Shown: piece after piece, positions 16,596 to 24,159 of the stretch
Position numbering within the stretch: the first letter of the stretch is position 1
Layout: each line of letters starts with the position of its first letter
Assembly: GCF_015356865.1 (NCBI RefSeq)
Contig: NZ_JAAFZA010000001.1
Coordinates: 3-64,002, forward strand
DNA: 64,000 bases
From: Catenulispora pinisilvae
GTDB lineage: Bacteria; Actinomycetota; Actinomycetes; Streptomycetales; Catenulisporaceae
Reading direction: 5' to 3'
Notes under the pieces: model-generated
What the model was told of the DNA's origin: nothing
The model's database searches: none
Seen by the model: the letters and a program-made list of their open reading frames with translations, nothing else
Program-made: the position numbers and the translations under genes

Positions 16596-17341
16596 TCAGG
16601 TCGGAGTGGATCAAGCTGTGGAGCGTGCGCTCGACCTGGTTCGCGCTCTACGTGGCCGCGGCCGGGACGATCGGGCTCGCGGCGACCTATGCGCTGGTCG
16701 CCAAGGCCGGGGACCTGGAGCCGACCGACGCCTTGCAGGGAGCGGTGTTCGGGCAGCTGGCGTTCGGCGTGCTCGGGGTGCTGGCCGTCTCGTCGGAGTT
16801 CACCACCGGGCTGATCCGGACCACGTTCGCGACGGTACCGCGCCGACGCATAGTGATCACGGCGAAGGCCGGTCTGCTGTTCGCGGTGCTGGTGGCCGCG
16901 GGGCAGGTGGTCTCGTTCGCGGCGTTCTTCACAGCCGAGATCTTGTTGGCGCGGCGGGGCATGCATTTCTCACTGACGAACCACGACCTGCTGGTATCAG
17001 TACTCGGATGCGGCTTCTACATGGCCTTCATCGGGATGTTCGGATTCTGTGTCGGGGTGCTGTTACGCCGGACAACCGCGGCCGTCGCGACCTTCGTCGG
17101 CGTCGTCTTCGTCGGGATGGGTGTGATCCCGGCGTTGCTGCCAGACCGGCTGCGGGCCGACACGGTGCGCCTGACCTTCACCAAGGTCGGGGAGGCGATG
17201 GCCACGCCGGGACGTACGGCGCCTCGCTTGGCGAACGACTACGTGCTGGGTACCGGGGCCGCGTGGGGCGTGTGCCTGCTGTACTTGGCGATCTCCGTTG
17301 CGGCGCCACTGTTGATCGTCACCCGACGCGACACGAATTGA
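16592..17341 (+). CDS. ABC-2-type exporter permease
   Basis: A 249-residue membrane protein with about six helices, the first at about 15-35 after a short IRSEWIKLWSVRSTW segment that is characteristic of ABC-2 permeases. Coupled by an ATGA overlap to the ATPase upstream. Together they form a small ATP-driven exporter for an antibiotic, peptide or lipid; the substrate is not evident. A 7-bp hairpin lies 59 nt after the stop, between it and the convergent GNAT gene. Confidence 0.88.
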   Translation: MIRSEWIKLWSVRSTWFALYVAAAGTIGLAATYALVAKAGDLEPTDALQGAVFGQLAFGVLGVLAVSSEFTTGLIRTTFATVPRRRIVITAKAGLLFAVLVAAGQVVSFAAFFTAEILLARRGMHFSLTNHDLLVSVLGCGFYMAFIGMFGFCVGVLLRRTTAAVATFVGVVFVGMGVIPALLPDRLRADTVRLTFTKVGEAMATPGRTAPRLANDYVLGTGAAWGVCLLYLAISVAAPLLIVTRRDTN

Positions 17342-17399
17342 GGGTCCTGATATGCAGCCACTACCGCATCAGTCAACGTTCGTCCGGGTGACGACCTGG

Positions 17400-17428
17400 C
17401 ATAGGCGGGCCGCCGCGCTCTGCCTATG
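17400..17428. terminator. Hairpin between convergent permease and GNAT genes
   Basis: CATAGGC (17400-17406) and GCCTATG (17422-17428) form a 7-bp stem with a 15-base loop, two bases beyond the GNAT stop codon on the minus strand. Confidence 0.4.
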
Positions 17429-17430
17429 TG

Positions 17431-18216
17431 CTATTCCGCCGGCGGCTTCCAGATGTACGGAGTGGTCGTCGTCACCGAACTCATGCCGAGCCGCTCGAGA
17501 ATGGGCCGGGAGTCCTCCGTACAGTCCACCTGGAGGAATTCGTATCCGCGGGCGAGCGCCACCTGCGCTCGGTGCGCCACCAGGGCTTTGTAGACGCCCT
17601 TGCCGCGCCACTCCGGTCGTGTGCCGCCGCCCCACAGGGAAGCGAACCGTCCGGGACCGAACCGCAGCCAGCCGGAACACACCGCCTGGTCGCCCGCCTC
17701 GGCCAGAACGACGAGCGTCCCCTTCTCGACCTCGTTCGCCAGGTAGTCCACCATGCCGGGGAACTTCTCGCCGAACGCCGCCAGGTTCAGCTCGTCGATC
17801 TTCTCCAGGTCCGCCCGTTCGGTGACCTCACGCAGCCGCACGCCGTCCGGCGGTCGCGGTGTCGCTGCCAGCGGTGCGGCCCGGCCGATCACCACCGTCT
17901 CCTGCTCCTGTGCCGTGAACCCGGCCTCGAGCAGCAGGTGCGGCAGTTCGGGCGGGGCGTCGTGGCCGTACGTCTTCCACTCGAACGCCTGGCCGCGCTC
18001 GGCGAAGAACGCGACCTGGCGCGCGATCAGTGCCTGAAGTTCGCCGCCTTGCAGGCCGCCAAGGTGTGGGTACAGGACGAAATTGCCGTTCCCGGCCGCG
18101 CCGGCGCGGCGGAAGAGCGGACCGTCCCGGTCCACCGTGGACCCGGGACTCTCGTTCGGGCTCGCGGTTCGCACCTCGGAGTCATAGGCGTGCAGGAGTT
18201 CGTCATCGTCGGTCAC
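17431..18216 (-). CDS. GNAT-family N-acetyltransferase
   Basis: A 261-residue acetyltransferase. The C-terminal GNAT fold includes an acetyl-CoA-binding loop RPEWRGKGVYKALV (about 205-218) preceded by a strand with FASLWGGGT. The N-terminal ~130 residues (HAYDSEVRTASPNES and following, with PHLGGLQGGELQALIA) form an extra domain, so this may be a two-domain GNAT. The GTG at 18216 was chosen over one three codons upstream because a TACTGT box (18224-18229) ends exactly 7 nt before it. The acceptor is unknown. Confidence 0.82.
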   Translation of the reverse strand: MTDDDELLHAYDSEVRTASPNESPGSTVDRDGPLFRRAGAAGNGNFVLYPHLGGLQGGELQALIARQVAFFAERGQAFEWKTYGHDAPPELPHLLLEAGFTAQEQETVVIGRAAPLAATPRPPDGVRLREVTERADLEKIDELNLAAFGEKFPGMVDYLANEVEKGTLVVLAEAGDQAVCSGWLRFGPGRFASLWGGGTRPEWRGKGVYKALVAHRAQVALARGYEFLQVDCTEDSRPILERLGMSSVTTTTPYIWKPPAE

Positions 18217-18223
18217 TGTCGGC

Positions 18224-18229
18224 ACAGTA
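18224..18229 (-). promoter_or_regulatory. -10 box (TACTGT) of the GNAT gene
   Basis: On the minus strand TACTGT ends 7 nt before the GTG at 18216. Confidence 0.4.
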
Positions 18230-18307
18230 CTGGTACGCCGCCGTGCGGCACAGGGGATTGATCGCCGGCGTCGTCGTCGGTCCTGGCCTTGCTGAGCAGG
18301 GCGAGGT

Positions 18308-19831
18308 CTACATGTGCACGGCGCCGCCGCCCTGCTCTTCGGGATCTGTCTTTGGCGCACCCGATCTGTAGAGCAGGAAGCAGACGACCATGCCGACCGC
18401 GAAGAACGCTGCGGACCAGCGGTAGGCGGTGGCGTAGCTGTGCAGGTTTGCTTGGGCCGTCACCAGCGCGGATGGTGTCTTGCCCTTGGCGTAGTTCGCC
18501 GCGGCTGTGGCGGCCAGGGTGGACAGGAGTGCGGTGCCGATGGAGCCGCCGACCTGCTGGCAGGTGTTGACCATTGCGGAGGCGACGCCGGCGTCGTCGG
18601 GGCGTACGCCGTAGGTGGCCATCGCCATTGCCGGGGCGAAGATCAGGCCCATGCCGAAGCCGAGGACCAGGAGTGGGGGTAGGACGTGTGGGGCGTAGGA
18701 GCTGTGCAGGTCCAGGCGGGTCAGCCAGAGCATGCCGATCAGGCCGCAGAGCATGCCGACGGGGACCACTGGTCGGGGACCGATTCTTGGCAGCAGCCCG
18801 ATTGTCGCGATCTGTGCGGCCACCATCAGTGTGGCGATCATCGGGAGGAACGCCAGGCCGGTCTTGACCGGCGAGTATCCGAGGATCACCTGGAGGTAGT
18901 AGGTCAGGAAGAGGAAGACGCCGAACATGCCGGCGCCGGTGACGAACATGCCGATATAGGACGCGCCGCGGTTGCGCTCGCCCGGGACGCGCAGTGGGAG
19001 CAGCGGGTGTGGGGCGCGGGTCTGCCACCAGGCGAAGGTGACGAGCAGGATGCAGCCGAGGAGCAGGCTTAGCCAGGATTGCGGCGAGCTCCAGCCCTTC
19101 TCCTCGGCCCGGGAGACGCCGAAGACCAGCAAGAACAATCCTGTACAGGCTAGTACGGTGCCTGGGAGGTCCAGTGTCGGACGGCCCTCGGGGCGGTGGT
19201 TCGGGACGTAGGCCAGTGCGCCGAGCAGCGCCACGGCCGCGATCACCAGGTTGATGAACAGCGTCCAGCGCCAGTTCAGGTACTCCGTGAGCAGGCCGCC
19301 GAGCAGTAGCCCGATCGCGCCGCCGGCGCCGGCTACCGCGCCGTAGACCGCGAAGGCCCTGTTCCGCTCGGCCGGGCGGGTGAAGGTGGTGGTCAGGGCG
19401 CTCAGGGCGGCTGGCGCGAGCAGCGCGCCGAACAGGCCCTGGAGTGCGCGTCCGCCGATCAGGACCCCGACGTTCGGTGCGATGCCGGCCAGCGCCGAGG
19501 CCAGCGCGAAGCCGACCAGGCCGCCGACCAGCGCGGTGCGTCGGCCGAACAGGTCGGCGAAGCGCCCGCCGACCAACAGGAGCGAGCCGAAGGCCAGGGC
19601 GTAGGCGGTGACGATCCACTGCCGTGAGCCGTTGTTGAAGCCCAGGTCGCGTTGGGCCGAGGGGAGCGCGATGGTCACCACGGTCGCGTCCAGGACCACC
19701 ATCAGCTGCGCCAGGCTCACCACCCCGAGGATCATCCACTCGTGGGCCGCCCGCGGGCCGTATCCGTCATCCTCCGCAGCCTGTTTCGCGGCGTTGGACG
19801 CGGTCGTCGCACTCTCCGACGGCGATGCCAT
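18308..19831 (-). CDS. MFS transporter, DHA2 family
   Basis: A 507-residue exporter with about 14 membrane helices. Helix 1 contains LAQLMVVLDATVVTIALPSA, motif A is GGRFADLFGRRTALV, and motif C-like residues are GGAIGLLLGGLLTEY. AAGGGA upstream of the ATG supports the start. No regulator is adjacent; the neighbour upstream is the sortase gene on the same strand, and the GNAT gene lies downstream. Its drug or metabolite substrate cannot be inferred. Confidence 0.88.
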   Translation of the reverse strand: MASPSESATTASNAAKQAAEDDGYGPRAAHEWMILGVVSLAQLMVVLDATVVTIALPSAQRDLGFNNGSRQWIVTAYALAFGSLLLVGGRFADLFGRRTALVGGLVGFALASALAGIAPNVGVLIGGRALQGLFGALLAPAALSALTTTFTRPAERNRAFAVYGAVAGAGGAIGLLLGGLLTEYLNWRWTLFINLVIAAVALLGALAYVPNHRPEGRPTLDLPGTVLACTGLFLLVFGVSRAEEKGWSSPQSWLSLLLGCILLVTFAWWQTRAPHPLLPLRVPGERNRGASYIGMFVTGAGMFGVFLFLTYYLQVILGYSPVKTGLAFLPMIATLMVAAQIATIGLLPRIGPRPVVPVGMLCGLIGMLWLTRLDLHSSYAPHVLPPLLVLGFGMGLIFAPAMAMATYGVRPDDAGVASAMVNTCQQVGGSIGTALLSTLAATAAANYAKGKTPSALVTAQANLHSYATAYRWSAAFFAVGMVVCFLLYRSGAPKTDPEEQGGGAVHM

Positions 19832-19915
19832 GTCGGTCCCTTCCTGGGCGACAAGTCGATGGGTCCGACGCTATGCCGGGCCGCTGCGAGCCGCATTTCG
19901 GGAGCCGAGGGCCGC

Positions 19916-20983
19916 TCAGTGCGAGCCGACCAGGTGCGCGTAGACGATGACGTTGTCGGCGTAACCGGTCCGGCGGTCGTAGCGGCCACCGCAGGTGATC
20001 AGCCGCAGGGCGGCGTAGCCGGTGGGGCCGTAGACCTCGCGCGTCGGGAAACCGGTCTTCGGCACCAGCGCGACCGAGTCGACCCGAAACTCTGCGACCC
20101 GCTGATCCGCCCGCGCCACATCGACATCGTCCCCGGGCCGCACCGCCCCGAGCTCATAGAACGCGGCCCGATTCCCCGGCGCGAACCGCGAATCGACGTG
20201 CCCGGTGATGACAGCGGGGCCAGTCTGCCCCGGCGCAGGTCCCCGGTCGTACCAAGCGGCCATCAGCGGCTCCTTGGCCGGCGGCACCCCGATCTCGCCG
20301 TCTTGTGCCAGACCCAGCGCGAGGACATTGGCATGAATGCCCACCCGAGTCACGGTGACGCGCGTCGGCCGGGCGTAGCCCAAGGGCGCGGCACGGTGCC
20401 CGACAGCGCCGACGGCACGGTTCGCCCACGCCGGCGGCAAGGGCGGCGGCACCGGATCGGAGAGAGTCAGCGCGCGAACGAGGAACCCGGATCCGACGAA
20501 GACCGCCGCCAGCGACGCGAATGCCAATGCCCGCCCCGGGTGGTGCACCTCGGGCACCGCGAGCTCAGCCTTCGGCGGCGGTGTGCCCCGCGACCCGCCC
20601 CGCACGCCGACCTCAAGATGCGAACCACCGGCCGGGGCCTCGGGAACACGCTCGCCGATGGGATGGAAGATCGGGCGCGATGCGAGGGGCGCCTTGAGCT
20701 GGCTCTCGGTGGGCAATGCGCTCTGCTGCCCGGCGGGCTGGTTGGTGGTGCCTGCGGATCGGATGTCGCGCGCGGCCTGTGGCTCGCTGGTTGGTTGCTC
20801 GGTTGCCCCGGTCTGCTGGGTATCGCGCAGGTCAAACCCCTGGCTGGCCGGCGCTGCTGAAGCAGCAGGCCCCGGCCCTGGTGCTGGCTCCGGCCCCGTC
20901 CTTCGGGGCTCTGCGACCGCGCCGCCGACCGCGCCGCCGACCGCGCCGCCGATCGGGATGCCGACTACCGTCGGGTCGTTCAT
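19916..20983 (-). CDS. Sortase (class E/F-like) with long proline-rich N-terminus
   Basis: A 355-residue transpeptidase. The C-terminal ~160 residues are a sortase domain with the catalytic His in VITGHVDSRFAPG, Cys in RLITCGGRYDRRTGY and the Arg a few residues on (GRYDRRTG). One membrane helix (about 160-180, ALAFASLAAVFVGSGFLV) precedes it. The first ~150 residues are Ala/Pro/Gly-rich with a GGAVGGAVGGAVA repeat and would be cytoplasmic, which is long for the family. The ATG overlaps the stop of the upstream gene (ATGA); that gene encodes the probable substrate or partner. Confidence 0.87.
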   Translation of the reverse strand: MNDPTVVGIPIGGAVGGAVGGAVAEPRRTGPEPAPGPGPAASAAPASQGFDLRDTQQTGATEQPTSEPQAARDIRSAGTTNQPAGQQSALPTESQLKAPLASRPIFHPIGERVPEAPAGGSHLEVGVRGGSRGTPPPKAELAVPEVHHPGRALAFASLAAVFVGSGFLVRALTLSDPVPPPLPPAWANRAVGAVGHRAAPLGYARPTRVTVTRVGIHANVLALGLAQDGEIGVPPAKEPLMAAWYDRGPAPGQTGPAVITGHVDSRFAPGNRAAFYELGAVRPGDDVDVARADQRVAEFRVDSVALVPKTGFPTREVYGPTGYAALRLITCGGRYDRRTGYADNVIVYAHLVGSH

Positions 20984-21549
20984 CCGCGGGCGCCCGCTCG
21001 GCGGCGGCGGATGAAGGAGGCGGTGCCGAAGGCAAGGCCGCCCAGGAGGAACGCGCTGCCCACGGCTGCGTCGCCCACGCCGAGGTGGTCTTCGGCGGAG
21101 CCGTCGCCGGTGGCCGCGGCGCCGGCGGGGGTGAGTGTGGCGCGGCGGGCGGTGCTGACGTGGACGGTGGCGGTCAGGGTGCTGCCGCAGTGGAGGGTGA
21201 TCGTGTAGGTGCCCGCTGCCAGGCCTTCGCGGAGGGTGCCGCCTCCGCCGGTCATGTTGGACAGGGGGGCCAGGTTGATCGGGGCGGCGAGGGCTTGGGA
21301 GGTCGCGGTGCCGTTGGGGGCGGTGCATTCGTTGGCGTCGTAGACCCAGACCTGGGTGCCGGGGGTGGCCGGGTTGGGTCGGACCGTGGGGTTCGCCGGC
21401 TTCTCTATGGTCGGGGCCGGTGTTGTGCGCGTGGTCGCTAGGGGAGTGGCCGTTGTCGCTGTTGTCGCCGCTGCCGTGGATATGGAGCCCGCGCCCGCTA
21501 TAGCCGTCGCCACCAGCACCGCGCCCGCGGTCGCCATCAGAACCCTCAC
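20980..21549 (-). CDS. Secreted, C-terminally anchored protein coupled to the sortase
   Basis: A 189-residue exported protein. The signal peptide is at about 1-26 (VRVLMATAGAVLVATAIAGA), followed by a Thr/Ala/Pro-rich stalk. A small beta-rich domain has NPATPGTQVWVYDANEC and AAGTYTITLHCGS with two Cys that may pair, and the C-terminus has a membrane helix (SAFLLGGLAFGTASF) followed by RRRRAGARG. This is the outline of a cell-wall sorting signal, but no LPxTG is present; TPAGAAATGDGS lies before the helix. GTG start at 21549 has GGAGG seven bases upstream. Overlaps the sortase by four bases. Confidence 0.78.
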   Translation of the reverse strand: MRVLMATAGAVLVATAIAGAGSISTAAATTATTATPLATTRTTPAPTIEKPANPTVRPNPATPGTQVWVYDANECTAPNGTATSQALAAPINLAPLSNMTGGGGTLREGLAAGTYTITLHCGSTLTATVHVSTARRATLTPAGAAATGDGSAEDHLGVGDAAVGSAFLLGGLAFGTASFIRRRRAGARG

Positions 21550-21574
21550 CAGCTTGCCTCCGTCTCTCTCACAC

Positions 21575-22468
21575 TCACTTCAGCCCCTCCAACCAGCCCC
21601 GCAGTGCGTCCAGCGCGAACGCCCGCGTCGGCTCCGCCTCGTTGAACAGCTCGTGGTACGCCCCCGGGAACTCCTCGACGCGGGTGGTCGCGGCCGGGAG
21701 CGCCGCGGCCAGGCGGCGTTCGCCGGCCGGGTCGATCACCCGGTCGCCGCCCGCGATCAGCAGCAGTACCGGGCAGGGGACGCGACCCGCGTCGGCGACC
21801 GCGCGTTCGCCCTCGTCGAAGACGAAGTGGGCCAGCGCCGCCGAGATGCGGTCGTGGCAGAACGGGTCCTCGCGCATCGCCGCCGCGGTCGCCGGGTCGT
21901 GCGACAGCGCGCTCTTCGGCAGGCCGTTCGGGACGGTGAGGCGGTGCGGCAGGAACTCCGCCAAGCGCAGCGCCGCGTTCTGCACCCCCGCCGCACGCTG
22001 TCCGACCGCCGGTGACGCCAGTACCGCCGCCGTCGGGTGCACCACGCCGCCGCTCAGCGCCCGCGCCACGACGCAGCCGCCCATGCTGTGCCCCAGCACC
22101 AGCGGCGGCGGCGCGCCGGGATCGTCCAGACGTACCGCGGCATCGAAGTCCTCGAACACCGTCGACAGATCGTCGAGCAGGGCCAGCGGACGCCGGATGT
22201 GCCCGCGCCGGCCGCCGGAGCGACCGAACCCCGCGTGGTCGTAGGCCCGCACCCGATACCCGGCCTCGGTCAGGAACCCGGCCAGGTGCCGGTAGCGGCC
22301 GCTGTGCTCGCCGAGGCCGTGGACCAGCAGGATCGCGCCCCGCTCGACCTCCACCGTGGGCGTCCATTCCCGCAGGAACAGCTCCACGCCGTCCGGCGTC
22401 GTCGCCAGCCACACGTCTTCCCGCACCGGCGCGAGCCGGGACCGGGAACCGGGGTCGGGGTCGGGCAT
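21575..22468 (-). CDS. Alpha/beta hydrolase, monoacylglycerol-lipase-like
   Basis: A 297-residue soluble esterase or lipase. The oxyanion region is ILLVHGLGEHSGRYRHLAGF (about 41-60), the nucleophile elbow GHSMGG (Ser near 125), the acid GGDRVIDP and the catalytic His GAYHELFNE. These match the monoglyceride-lipase/lysophospholipase (Hydrolase_4) family. GGGAG is six bases before the ATG. It lies upstream of the sortase gene pair on the same strand, 25 nt away, and may be co-transcribed with it. Confidence 0.85.
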   Translation of the reverse strand: MPDPDPGSRSRLAPVREDVWLATTPDGVELFLREWTPTVEVERGAILLVHGLGEHSGRYRHLAGFLTEAGYRVRAYDHAGFGRSGGRRGHIRRPLALLDDLSTVFEDFDAAVRLDDPGAPPPLVLGHSMGGCVVARALSGGVVHPTAAVLASPAVGQRAAGVQNAALRLAEFLPHRLTVPNGLPKSALSHDPATAAAMREDPFCHDRISAALAHFVFDEGERAVADAGRVPCPVLLLIAGGDRVIDPAGERRLAAALPAATTRVEEFPGAYHELFNEAEPTRAFALDALRGWLEGLK

Positions 22469-22578
22469 CGCAGGGCTCCCTCATCGCGCAGCGGGACACC
22501 GCGACCGTAACCCCGCGAATCGGGCATCGCGCGCTGGGTGGTCCGCCAGGGGCAGTGAGTCGGCGGATAGAGCAGGAG

Positions 22579-22608
22579 CGGCCGGTACGGAAGATCCCGT
22601 ACCGGCCG
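22579..22608 (-). terminator. Terminator after gabT
   Basis: A perfect 12-bp stem (CGGCCGGTACGG / CCGTACCGGCCG) with a six-base loop AAGATC, starting 25 nt after the gabT stop on the minus strand. Confidence 0.8.
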
Positions 22609-22632
22609 TAGTGAAGCGACAAGCTGTTGTTC

Positions 22633-23964
22633 TCAGACCGCGGCGAAAGCCCCCTCGATCACCGTCAGGCCCTCGTCCAGCAGCTCCTCGCTCATCACCA
22701 GCGAGGGCAGGAACCGCAGCACGTTGCCGAACGTGCCGCAGGTCAGGATCACGACGCCGTCACTGTGGCACTTCTTCGCCACCGCGGCGGCCAGGGCGGC
22801 GTCCGGCTCCTTGGTGCCGGGCTGGACCAGTTCGACCGCGATCATCGCGCCGCGGCCGCGGACCTCGCCGATGCGGGGGTCGGCGGCGGCCAGCTTGGTG
22901 AGCCGGCCCACCATCTGGGTCTCGATCTTGCGGGCCTTGGCCGGCAGGTCCTGCTCGCGCATCGTCTGGATGGCGCCGAGCGCGCCCTCGCAGGCCACCG
23001 GGTTGCCGCCGTAGGTGCCGCCCAGGCCACCGGGGCCGGCGGCGTCCATGATCTCGGCGCGGCCGGTGACCGCGGCCAGCGGCAGGCCGCCGGCGATGCC
23101 CTTGGCGGTGGTGATCAGGTCCGGGACCACGCCCTCGTGGTCGACCGCGAACCAGTCGCCGGTGCGGCAGAAGCCGGACTGGATCTCGTCGGCGATGAAG
23201 ACGATGCCCTTCTCCCGGCACCAGGCGGAAAGGCCGGGCAGGAAGCCCTCCGGCGGGACGATGAAGCCGCCCTCGCCCTGGATCGGCTCGATCAGCACCG
23301 CGGCCACGTTGTGCGCGCCGACCTGCTTCTCGATCAGGATCTTGGTCTGCTCCAGGGCCTCGGCCGCGGCGTTGTCCGGGCCGGTGGGCCAGCGGAAGGG
23401 GTAGGCCATCGGGACCCGGTAGACCTCGGGGGCGAACGGGCCGAAGCCGTCCTTGTAGGGGGCGACCTTGGCGGTCAGCGCCATCGTGAGGTTGGTCCGG
23501 CCGTGGTAGCCGTGGTCGAAGACGACGACCGCCTGGCGCTTGGTGTACGCGCGGGCGATCTTGACCGCGTTCTCCACGGCCTCGGCGCCGGAGTTGAACA
23601 GCGCCGAGCGCTTCTCGAAGTCGCCGGGGGTGAGCTCGGCCAGGGCCTCGCAGACCGCCACGTAGGACTCGTAGGGGGTGACCATGAAGCAGGTGTGCGT
23701 GAACTTCGCCAGCTGCTCGGAGGCCCGGCGCACGACGTTGGAGTCGGCGTGCCCGACCGAGGTCACCGCGATGCCGGAGCCGAAGTCGAGCAGCTGGTTC
23801 CCGTCGGCGTCCTGAAGCACCGCGCGGTCGGCGTCGGTGATGAACACCGGCAGGGTCGTGGAGATGCCGCGCGCGACCACCTTGTTGCGGCGCTCGAACA
23901 GTTCGCGGGACTTGGGGCCCGGGATCTCGGTGACGAGACGCCGTTCCTGCTTGAGCTCGGTCAT
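22633..23964 (-). CDS. gabT: 4-aminobutyrate aminotransferase
   Basis: A 443-residue PLP-dependent class III aminotransferase that converts GABA and 2-oxoglutarate to succinic semialdehyde and glutamate. Key features are the phosphate-binding LFNSGAEAVENAVKIAR (about 122-138), D259 in FIADEIQSGF and the Schiff-base lysine K288 in TTAKGIAGG. ATG at 23964 with AGGAGG ten bases upstream; the longer frame to 26100 is antisense to the next gene. Elsewhere in actinobacteria gabT often sits beside a PucR regulator and an aldehyde dehydrogenase; here those lie 8-12 kb away (32354 and 34674), with accessory genes in between. Confidence 0.92.
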   Translation of the reverse strand: MTELKQERRLVTEIPGPKSRELFERRNKVVARGISTTLPVFITDADRAVLQDADGNQLLDFGSGIAVTSVGHADSNVVRRASEQLAKFTHTCFMVTPYESYVAVCEALAELTPGDFEKRSALFNSGAEAVENAVKIARAYTKRQAVVVFDHGYHGRTNLTMALTAKVAPYKDGFGPFAPEVYRVPMAYPFRWPTGPDNAAAEALEQTKILIEKQVGAHNVAAVLIEPIQGEGGFIVPPEGFLPGLSAWCREKGIVFIADEIQSGFCRTGDWFAVDHEGVVPDLITTAKGIAGGLPLAAVTGRAEIMDAAGPGGLGGTYGGNPVACEGALGAIQTMREQDLPAKARKIETQMVGRLTKLAAADPRIGEVRGRGAMIAVELVQPGTKEPDAALAAAVAKKCHSDGVVILTCGTFGNVLRFLPSLVMSEELLDEGLTVIEGAFAAV

Positions 23965-24140
23965 GGGCCCTCTGCCTCCTGGTGGGGGATTAGTCGCGCG
24001 GTTCCCTCGCAGCCTAAGCGCGCCGTGACGGCCCGGCACAGGACGCGGTGGCGGGTGCGGGGGCGGGGTTGAGCCGAATTGGCGAGTGGGGCGCCCGCGG
24101 CGGATGTGCGCGCCACGGACGTCCCTTTCGCCGCGTCGTA

Positions 24141-24157
24141 GTTCTGATACACAGAAC
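24141..24157. promoter_or_regulatory. Palindrome over the -10 of the TraG-like ATPase gene
   Basis: GTTCTG (24141-24146) and CAGAAC (24152-24157) flank ATACA, forming a perfect 6+5+6 repeat. A TACACA box (24148-24153) lies inside it, six bases before the GTG start, so a bound protein would occlude the promoter. Confidence 0.5.
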
Positions 24158-24159
24158 GT

